Shown here piece after piece: positions 56,372-64,000 of a DNA stretch of 64,000 nucleotides (position 1 is the first letter of the stretch; the number at the start of each line of letters is the position of its first letter). Source of the DNA: Sphingomonas sanxanigenens DSM 19645 = NX02 (GTDB lineage Bacteria > Pseudomonadota > Alphaproteobacteria > Sphingomonadales > Sphingomonadaceae); the NCBI RefSeq assembly GCF_000512205.2, contig NZ_CP006644.1, forward strand, positions 868,001 to 932,000, written 5' to 3'. Both the position numbers and the translations under genes were made by a program. The notes under the pieces are model-generated. The model made no database searches, was not told the DNA's origin, and was given only the letters and a program-made list of their open reading frames with translations.

Positions 56372-57835
56372 TTACGCCGCCTGCGCCTCCGACGGCGCCG
56401 TCGTCCATCCCAGTTGCGGCACCGCGATCGTGCGCTTGCCGGCGAGGTCGGTGCGCGAGGCGATCAGGCCGCGCTGCTCGATGAACGCCAGCAGCCGCTT
56501 CACCCGCCCCGGCGATTGCGTGCCATAGACCGCGGCGATCGCATCGTTGGAAGGGCAGGCATCGCCTTCGCGCGCGGCGCGGGCGATCAGCAGGAAGGCG
56601 CCCAGCATGTCGTCCGGCAGTTCGGCGGCGAGCGCCATCGCCTGGTTCCAATCCTCGTCACCGGCAAGGTCGATGCCCGCGCGCGTCGCCGCGAGGCGGC
56701 GGCCGAATTCGGCGAGGCCGATCGACGCGGCGGAGACGCCCAGCATCCGGCAGCGCGTCTGGAAATCCTGAAAGAGCACGGCATTGGCGCGGAAGCCGCT
56801 GTCGGGGTCGGCGACGAGGTCGCGCAGCGCGCGGTCGATCGCCTCGGCCAGTTTCCCGGGATCGACCGGCTCCGCATCGGGCAGCGCGGCGGGGGCGGGG
56901 CGCTCGATTGCGTCGATCACCTCGGCGGCGGGCACCGGGCGCGGCGCGGGGGCGACCAGCGGCAGGGTCGGCTCGATCGGCACCGGCGCCAGCAGCAGGT
57001 CGCGCATGTCGGCGGCGGGGGCCTGTTCGGGCAGCGGCAGCAGCATCACGCCGCCGCTGCGCGCGCTGGTCTTCACCGGGCCGATCTTCACCGCCACCGG
57101 CCGGCGCGAGATGGCGGGGCCGAGCGCGAGGAACGAACCGCGCTGGAGGTCGCGGATCTGCTCGGCCTGGCGGCGGTCCATGCCCAGCAGGTCGGCGGCA
57201 CGCGCCATGTCGATGTCGAGGAAGGTGCGCCCCATCAGGAAGTTGGAGGCTTCGGCAGCGACGTTCTTGGCGAGCTTGGCAAGGCGCTGCGTGGCGATGA
57301 TGCCGGCCAGCCCGCGCTTGCGGCCGCGGCACATCAGATTGGTCATCGCTGTCAGCGAGGCGCGGCGGATATCGTCGGGCACGTCGCCGGCGGCGGCGGG
57401 GGCGAAAAGCTGCGCCTCGTCCACCACCACCAGCGCGGGGAACCAATGTTCGCGCGGGGCATCGAACATCGCGGCGATGAAGGCGGCGGCGCAGCGCATC
57501 TGCGCCTCCACGTCCACGCCCTCCAGGCTCAGCACCACCGAGGCGCGATGCTCGCGGATGCGCGTGGCGAATCGGGCGATCTCGCGCTCGCTATGGTCCG
57601 ATGCCTCGATCACGACATGGCCGAACGGCTCGGCCAGGGTCACGAAATCCCCCTCCGGATCGATGATGACCTGCTGGACCATGCCCGCGCTGCCTTCCAG
57701 CAGGCGGCGCAGGAGGTGCGATTTTCCCGAACCCGAATTGCCCTGCACGAGCAGGCGGGTGGCAAGCAATTCTTCGACATCGATCGGCACGGAGCTACCC
57801 GTGCCGTCGGTCCCCATATCAACGCTGACGGTCAC
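56372..57835 (-). CDS. HerA-like ATPase / DUF853-type NTPase
   Basis: A protein of ~487 aa from GTG 57835 (AGAGG 5 nt upstream); TTG 57871 is a longer alternative. Walker A LLVQGNSGSGKSHLLRRLLE (~residue 35), Walker B FPALVVVDEAQLFAPAAAGD, and the HerA-type GRKRGLAGIIATQRLAKLAK with FLMGRTFLDIDMARAADLLG. A Pro/Ala-rich linker (~250-300) and a C-terminal winged-helix-like region (VKRLLAFIEQRGLIASRTDL) follow. HerA-like proteins act as DNA translocases, but the pathway of this type is unknown. Confidence 0.78.
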   Translation of the reverse strand: MTVSVDMGTDGTGSSVPIDVEELLATRLLVQGNSGSGKSHLLRRLLEGSAGMVQQVIIDPEGDFVTLAEPFGHVVIEASDHSEREIARFATRIREHRASVVLSLEGVDVEAQMRCAAAFIAAMFDAPREHWFPALVVVDEAQLFAPAAAGDVPDDIRRASLTAMTNLMCRGRKRGLAGIIATQRLAKLAKNVAAEASNFLMGRTFLDIDMARAADLLGMDRRQAEQIRDLQRGSFLALGPAISRRPVAVKIGPVKTSARSGGVMLLPLPEQAPAADMRDLLLAPVPIEPTLPLVAPAPRPVPAAEVIDAIERPAPAALPDAEPVDPGKLAEAIDRALRDLVADPDSGFRANAVLFQDFQTRCRMLGVSAASIGLAEFGRRLAATRAGIDLAGDEDWNQAMALAAELPDDMLGAFLLIARAAREGDACPSNDAIAAVYGTQSPGRVKRLLAFIEQRGLIASRTDLAGKRTIAVPQLGWTTAPSEAQAA

Positions 57836-57958
57836 AGCGCCTCTTTGGCGCACTGGGGCGCGGATCGGCAAGCGCTATGGCATGCGATGCGCCGGATCGC
57901 GTATCGGGAACGCAGATGGCGATCGCGCCGTTCTCTGGTCGCAACCGAGGAGATGATG

Positions 57959-58309
57959 ATGAAGGCAAGGCATATCGGCTATGCGATCGGAGCGGCCAGC
58001 GTGGCCGCGGGCGTGATCGACCTGGTCGTCCGCCGCCGCCGCATCGCCCGCACGCCGGCGCCCCTGGCCACGGCGTTCGCAGCACCGCCCGTGATCGCGC
58101 CGCCGGTGATCGCCGATCGCAGCGGGCCGGTGTGGACGCGCTTCGCCGCCGACGTCACCGATCTCGGCACGCTGGCGGTGGCCGCGGCCCGTTCGGATGG
58201 ACAGAAGCGTGGCCAGGCGCTGACCGCCTTCGCGCTCGTCGCGCTGGTCGCGACCGCGGACTATCTCGCCGCCCGTGCGGTCCAGCGGCGGTCGCTGGGG
58301 CTGGCGTAG
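57959..58309 (+). CDS. Small membrane protein
   Basis: A protein of 116 aa. Three ATGs (57953, 57956, 57959) follow GAGGAG; the third has the best spacing. MKARHIGYAIGAASVAAGVI is a membrane anchor. VATADYLAARAVQRR near the C-terminus follows a second hydrophobic stretch (GQALTAFALVALVATADY). Resembles membrane proteins annotated as cyclase/dehydrase-associated. Function unknown. Confidence 0.6.
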   Translation: MKARHIGYAIGAASVAAGVIDLVVRRRRIARTPAPLATAFAAPPVIAPPVIADRSGPVWTRFAADVTDLGTLAVAAARSDGQKRGQALTAFALVALVATADYLAARAVQRRSLGLA

Positions 58310-58440
58310 GGGCCGTTGCTACTCTTTTCCTCACCGGCGCGTAGCGTCGGGGCGGAAAAAGGAGCGCGGCGCCGGCCGCGATAACTCCGTCCCGCCACAC
58401 CCTAGCCCCGGCGCGCTTCGCGCGGCATGGTTGCCCCGCG

Positions 58441-59514
58441 ATGGTGCGTAAGATCATCCATGTCGACATGGACGCCTTCTATGCGTCGGTCGAGCAGCGC
58501 GACGATCCGGCGCTGCGCGGCCGGCCGCTGGCCGTGGGCCATGGCGGCGGGCGCGGCGTGGTCGCGGCCGCCAGCTATGAGGCGCGCGCGTTCGGGGTGC
58601 GATCGGCGATGCCCTCGGTCACGGCGCTCCGCCGTTGTCCGGAACTGCTGTTCGTCCGCCCCCGATTCGACGTCTACAAGGCGGTCTCGCAGCAGATTCG
58701 CGCGATCTTCCTCGATTATACCGCGCTGGTGGAGCCGCTCTCGCTCGACGAGGCCTATCTCGACGTGACCGGGAATCGCCGCGGCCTCCCCTCCGCCACC
58801 GCGACCGCGGAGGAGATTCGCGCGCGCATCCTCGCCGAAACCGCGCTCACGGCGTCTGCCGGCATCTCCTACAACAAGTTCCTCGCCAAGCTCGCGTCGG
58901 ACCAGAACAAACCCAACGGCCAGTTCGTCATCACCCCCGCGCAGGGGGTGGCCTTCATCGCCGCGCTCGAGGTGGGGCGCTTCCACGGCATCGGCCCGCG
59001 CACCGCGGAGAAGATGAACCGGCTGGGCATCTTCACCGGCACCGACCTGCGCGAACGCGACCTCGCCTTCCTGCAGGCCAATTTCGGCAAGGCGGGCCGC
59101 TGGTACCACGCGATCGCACGCGGCGAGGATGATCGCGAGGTGACGCCGGACCGGCCGCGCAAGTCCTCCGGCTCCGAAACCACCTTCGCGCGGGATCTGA
59201 CCGCACCCGCCGAGGTGGAAGAGGGCGTTGCCGCGATGGTCGACGATGTGTGGGGATGGTGCGAACGCAGCGGCGGCAGCGGCCGCACCGTAACGGTGAA
59301 GATCCGCTATGCCGATTTCCAGCAGGTCACCCGCAGCCGCACGCTGGGCAGCCCGGTCGACAGCCGCGCGACCCTGTTCGAGACGGCGGTGGTGCTGGTG
59401 CGCGGTCTCTATCCGCTGCGCGCGGGCATCAGGCTGATCGGCGTCACCTTGTCCAAGCTGGAGGATCCCGACGACGGCCCGGTGCGCGAGCCCGAACTGG
59501 ACCTCGCCGGCTGA
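58441..59514 (+). CDS. dinB: DNA polymerase IV (Y-family)
   Basis: A protein of 357 aa. IIHVDMDAFYASVEQRDDPA holds the first metal Asp. PSVTALRRCPELLFVRPRFD follows. LSLDEAYLDVTGNRRGLPSA holds the catalytic Asp-Glu pair. GISYNKFLAKLASDQNKPNG, the helix-hairpin-helix VGRFHGIGPRTAEKMNRLGI, and a little-finger domain from ~240 complete the Pol IV plan. It performs translesion synthesis. There is no clear C-terminal beta-clamp peptide, although the last residues could contribute. Confidence 0.93.
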   Translation: MVRKIIHVDMDAFYASVEQRDDPALRGRPLAVGHGGGRGVVAAASYEARAFGVRSAMPSVTALRRCPELLFVRPRFDVYKAVSQQIRAIFLDYTALVEPLSLDEAYLDVTGNRRGLPSATATAEEIRARILAETALTASAGISYNKFLAKLASDQNKPNGQFVITPAQGVAFIAALEVGRFHGIGPRTAEKMNRLGIFTGTDLRERDLAFLQANFGKAGRWYHAIARGEDDREVTPDRPRKSSGSETTFARDLTAPAEVEEGVAAMVDDVWGWCERSGGSGRTVTVKIRYADFQQVTRSRTLGSPVDSRATLFETAVVLVRGLYPLRAGIRLIGVTLSKLEDPDDGPVREPELDLAG

Positions 59515-59581
59515 TACCGTCCCGACCGGTCTGCCACCGATCGGGAGAGGGTTTCGCTCAGGTGCCGCGGGCTTGGCCGGA

Positions 59582-60022
59582 CTATTCGAACTCGCGCGCC
59601 AGCGCCTCGGAATCGAGCGTGTCGGTGTTGCGCATCGCGATCGCGCCGCGGATGCCGTTGATGATGCCGATGCCGATGAACAGGTGAATGACGATCCCGA
59701 ACACGCCGGGAAAGCCGATGAAGAATTTGCCGATGAATTCGAAGAGGAACACCAACAGCAGGATGCTGCCCGCGATCAGTCCGCGGTTACGGCGAAAGCG
59801 CCACGCGGCGACCAGCGCGATCACGATCTCGGCGCTCGCCGTTCCTGCCAGCCAGGTCATGCCGTCCTGCATCGACGTGACCGCCTGGCCACCGCCGGTG
59901 ATCACGGCGACGGCGACGCCGATCACGCCAAGCGCCGCGAATGCCAGAGACGCCAGCATGCCGAGGCGGCAGCAGCGCATCGCATCGTCGATATCGATGA
60001 TTTCCGGAAACGGCTTCGCCAT
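59582..60022 (-). CDS. Multi-pass membrane protein
   Basis: A protein of 146 aa from ATG 60022. Four hydrophobic segments can be seen (LGMLASLAFAALGVIGVAVA, SAEIVIALVAAWRFRRN, GLIAGSILLLVFLFEFIGKF, VFGIVIHLFIGIGIINGIRG). The C-terminus is acidic and cytoplasmic-looking. Function unknown. Ends before the dinB stop, convergent to it. Confidence 0.68.
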   Translation of the reverse strand: MAKPFPEIIDIDDAMRCCRLGMLASLAFAALGVIGVAVAVITGGGQAVTSMQDGMTWLAGTASAEIVIALVAAWRFRRNRGLIAGSILLLVFLFEFIGKFFIGFPGVFGIVIHLFIGIGIINGIRGAIAMRNTDTLDSEALAREFE

Positions 60023-60080
60023 ATGATGATCCCCCGATCGCCCCGCGGCAGATGGTAGCGCAGGGCAAGGGAGGGGCAAC

Positions 60081-60117
60081 AAAAAAGGGCGATCCCCCCC
60101 CGGGGACCGCCCTTTTT
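60081..60117 (-). terminator. Rho-independent terminator (works in both directions)
   Basis: AAAAAAGGGCG pairs with CGCCCTTTTT around a C-rich/G-rich inner stem (CCCC/GGGG). It lies downstream of the entericidin-like gene on the minus strand, with U-tracts on both strands. Confidence 0.88.
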
Positions 60118-60157
60118 CGTATCTCGATCCCGTGCCGCGGTGCGGCACGGAAGCCGA

Positions 60158-60355
60158 TCACATCGCGTTGGTCGTGTTGTCCACGACGTTGTCGATGGCT
60201 TCGGCAGCGTTCTCGGAGATGTTCTCGATCACGTCCTCGGCGTTCGCCGCAACGTCCTCGACGTTCTCAGCAGCGTTCTCGGTCGGGGTCGTCTCACCGC
60301 AGGCGGCCAGGGTCATCAGGCCGGCGGCAGCGAGAACAAAGCTCAGCTTCTTCAT
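60158..60355 (-). CDS. Entericidin-like small lipoprotein
   Basis: A protein of 65 aa. MKKLSFVLAAAGLMTLAACG is a lipoprotein signal peptide with lipobox LAA-C. The mature part is an acidic, amphipathic repeat (ETTPTENAAENVEDVAANAE, DVIENISENAAEAIDNVVDN). This is the plan of entericidin and related small envelope lipoproteins. It has its own terminator, so it is a single-gene unit. Confidence 0.8.
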   Translation of the reverse strand: MKKLSFVLAAAGLMTLAACGETTPTENAAENVEDVAANAEDVIENISENAAEAIDNVVDNTTNAM

Positions 60356-60518
60356 TCGTATTGCTCCCATAGCGTCTTGTTCGCATCCGGCCCGAATGCC
60401 GTTGCGAGCCGATCCAAATAAAGGGCTCGGTCCGGCCGTCAATGGGAATTTTACACGACCGGGCTCGGGATTTCTCCCGCTCGGTGAGGGGAAATAGCTG
60501 AACAACGGCTGAATTCCG

Positions 60519-61913
60519 TCACTTTTGCGGCGCTGCAGCAAGAGTTTCCGGTGCATTTGCGGCAAGCCATAACATTGTCGTCCAGGCCGCAACATTCTGC
60601 CTGAGCTGCGCCGGATCGACCTTGTCGAGCGTATCGTCGGGTGTGTGGTGGATGTCGAAATACCGAGTCCCGTCCTGTTCGAGGTCGATCACCGGCACCC
60701 CCGCCTTCACGAGCGGGGCGATATCCGCACCCCCGGTGGCCGGGGCCGGATTGCGGCCGATGCCGATCGGCGCCAGCGCCCGGGCGATGCGATCGCCCAG
60801 GGGAGCGGCAGCGGCCGGCAAGGTGAATTTCACCGCCCACACCCGGTCCGCGCCGAAATCCGATTCGGCCGTCAGCACATGCTTCTCGTCGCGATGCGCG
60901 GCGAGATAGGATGGGCCGCCGCAGCCGCCCACCTCCTCGGCGCCGTACCACACGACGCGGATCGTACGGCGCGGCTTGCCTGCGGCCATCACCATTTTCG
61001 CCGCGGCGGTGGTGATCGCGACGCCCGAGGCATCGTCGATCGCGCCGGTCGCGAGATCCCAGCTGTCGAGATGCCCGCCGATGGTGATGATTCCCGCCGC
61101 GGGATCGCTGCCCGGCACCTCGGCGATGACGTTGCCCGATTGCCCGGTGGCGCTGAACGTCGGCGTCAGCACCAGCCGCATCGTCACCGGCTTGCCGCGC
61201 TTGAGGATGCGCTGGAGGTTCTCGGCGTCGGGAATCGAGAGCGCGGCGGCGGGAATCGCGGTGCTGCCGGCCGGGAAGACGGTGCCGCCGGCATGCGGGT
61301 TGCGGTGATGATCGGTGCCGACCGAGCGGATGACGATCGCTATGGCGCCCTTGGCGGCCGCCACGGCGGGGCCGCGCCGGCGCACGGCGCCGAACACGCC
61401 GTAGGAGGATCCGTCCTGCGTCGCGGTCATCGCATGGCTCACGAAGGCGATCTTGCCCGCAAGGCTGCCCGCGGGCGCCGCATCGAGGTCGGCGAGCGTC
61501 TCGAACGCCACGACCTCGGCCTCGATCCCTTCGGCGGGCGTCGCCGCGCTGTTGCCGAGCGCGGTCACCGCCAGTTTGGCGGGGAAGGGCGCGGTCACCG
61601 CCGCCCGCTCCGCGCCGCGGGTCCACACCGGCATGTCGCAGGTCTCGATGCGGACGTTGCTGAACCCCAGCGCCTTCAGCCGCGGCACCGCCCAGGCACG
61701 CGCGCGCGCCTCCGCCTCGGTGCCCGCCATGCGCGGGCCGACCTCGGTGGTCAGCCCCTCGACCAGATCCCAGGCGACGGTGTCGCCGGCCAGCGCCTTG
61801 TCGCGCAGCGTGGCCGCCGTCGCGACCGGATCGTCGGCGGGGGCCGAACGGGCCGGCTGGCCGGCGAGGATGAGGGGAAGGGCGAGGGCGGGGAGGATGG
61901 CGCGCTGTTTCAT
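60519..61913 (-). CDS. Secreted M28-family metallopeptidase
   Basis: A protein of 464 aa. MKQRAILPALALPLILAGQP is a signal peptide. The M28 zinc ligands and catalytic residues are visible: GGHLDSWDLATGAIDDASG (His, Asp bridging), VWYGAEEVGGCGGPSYLAAH (catalytic Glu and zinc Glu), ESDFGADRVWAVKF (Asp) and YFDIHHTPDDTLDKV (second His). A PA-like insertion lies at ~110-260. It likely releases amino acids from peptides in the periplasm or outside, akin to carboxypeptidase Q/aminopeptidase types. Confidence 0.9.
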   Translation of the reverse strand: MKQRAILPALALPLILAGQPARSAPADDPVATAATLRDKALAGDTVAWDLVEGLTTEVGPRMAGTEAEARARAWAVPRLKALGFSNVRIETCDMPVWTRGAERAAVTAPFPAKLAVTALGNSAATPAEGIEAEVVAFETLADLDAAPAGSLAGKIAFVSHAMTATQDGSSYGVFGAVRRRGPAVAAAKGAIAIVIRSVGTDHHRNPHAGGTVFPAGSTAIPAAALSIPDAENLQRILKRGKPVTMRLVLTPTFSATGQSGNVIAEVPGSDPAAGIITIGGHLDSWDLATGAIDDASGVAITTAAAKMVMAAGKPRRTIRVVWYGAEEVGGCGGPSYLAAHRDEKHVLTAESDFGADRVWAVKFTLPAAAAPLGDRIARALAPIGIGRNPAPATGGADIAPLVKAGVPVIDLEQDGTRYFDIHHTPDDTLDKVDPAQLRQNVAAWTTMLWLAANAPETLAAAPQK

Positions 61914-62049
61914 GGCCTTGGTGTAACCCGATGAATCCCCATATGGGAACGGGTCCGTTCGCCTTGCGCGCGTTTGCCAATCGGCCTTGCGCGCGCTAGT
62001 GGCGGCGGCAGTTTTTCCAGATCAGCATTCCCACGGAGCCCAGACCCCC

Positions 62050-63729
<1,680 letters not shown>

Positions 63730-63777
63730 GATCGAGCTTGGGACCGCGCCGGACGCATCGGGTCTGATGACTCCGAT

Positions 63778-63808
63778 TGTCCTCCCCGCGCTTTGCTCGG
63801 GAAGGACA
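63778..63808. terminator. Hairpin after ettA, possible terminator
   Basis: TGTCCTCCCC pairs with GGGAAGGACA (one mismatch) around an 11-nt loop, between ettA and a convergent ORF. No T-tract. Confidence 0.35.
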
Positions 63809-63849
63809 TATCCCATCGCGCGGCCCCTCGCTCCCAAGGGGAAAAGGCT

Positions 63850-63996
63850 TTACAGGAGCGGGCGCCCCGGGGCGATGCGGGTGCGCTCGATGTCCTGCAG
63901 GCGCTCTTCCTGCGCGCGGCGCGTCGCGATGAGGGCGGCCCGTTCCTCGTCGAGCTGGCGGCGCAGCCGGCGATTGCCGCCGCCGCGCATCATCAT
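63850..63996 (-). CDS. Hypothetical small protein, possibly continuing beyond the window
   Basis: Minus-strand ORF ending at TAA 63850-63852. Reading from the triple ATG (63996, 63993, 63990) the product is MMMRGGGNRRLRRQLDEERA, then charged coiled-coil (ALIATRRAQEERLQDIERTR). The frame may extend past the window edge, so this may be the C-terminal part of a longer gene. No family was recognised. Confidence 0.4.
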   Translation of the reverse strand: MMMRGGGNRRLRRQLDEERAALIATRRAQEERLQDIERTRIAPGRPLL

Positions 63997-64000
63997 CCCG

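Overview
The window reads as chromosomal DNA of a sphingomonad-like alphaproteobacterium (Sphingomonas or a close relative). It is GC-rich, and it carries the CGTTCGTCCCGAGCGCAGTCGAG type of intergenic repeat, an OmpA protein with a proline linker, uronic-acid polysaccharide genes, and a sugar-acid cluster whose mannonate dehydratase resembles the sphingomonad ManD type. These are inferences from motifs; no searches were run.

Positions 1 to about 35.9 kb are a siphovirus-type (HK97-like) prophage whose left end and integrase lie outside the window. Plus-strand order: replication/recombination (AAA+ ATPase, VRR-NUC nuclease, SNF2-like helicase, DNA methyltransferase, DnaT-like protein; 1-5.5 kb); a NusG-like probable late antiterminator (5.5-6.0 kb); small genes with an HNH endonuclease (6.0-7.5 kb); a structured intergenic site just before the small terminase gene; packaging and head genes in the unusual order terminase-protease-capsid-portal (7.7-13.7 kb); connectors and tail (13.7-25.3 kb), with one minus-strand cargo gene (17.9-18.3 kb) inside the tail operon; a tail fibre with a probable SGNH esterase domain (25.7-28.1 kb); and a lysis module with GH108-type endolysin, holin candidates and a nested Rz/Rz1 spanin pair (28.4-30.9 kb).

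Positions 31.6-35.6 kb hold a minus-strand operon of small accessory genes. It encodes a Dam-type methyltransferase, two Lar-like zinc proteins, a DUF551-like protein, a HigA/XRE-like protein, a miniature GGQ release-factor-like protein and several tiny ORFs. A ribbon-helix-helix-like regulator is encoded divergently, and the shared control region carries four evenly spaced ACTAGYGG boxes. An odd tRNA-like element with an enlarged anticodon loop lies at 31.4 kb, between the lysis genes and this operon.

A tRNA-Val(TAC) at 35.96 kb marks the return to host genes. 36.4-43.8 kb: OmpA-like protein, UDP-glucose dehydrogenase, a small secreted/membrane protein, a UDP-glucuronate epimerase-like enzyme, an AlgD-like dehydrogenase and a GT4 glycosyltransferase, together suggesting synthesis of a uronic-acid polysaccharide. 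43.9-46.3 kb: a large RTX calcium-binding protein. 46.7-56.3 kb: a sugar-acid cluster (DgoD, SDR, sugar MFS transporter with a frameshifted 3' end, ManD, FadR-type GntR regulator, GH2 glycosidase), split by an IS110-family element that sits in a repetitive extragenic palindrome pair. 56.4-64 kb: HerA-like ATPase, small membrane proteins, DinB, an entericidin-like lipoprotein, an M28 peptidase and EttA.
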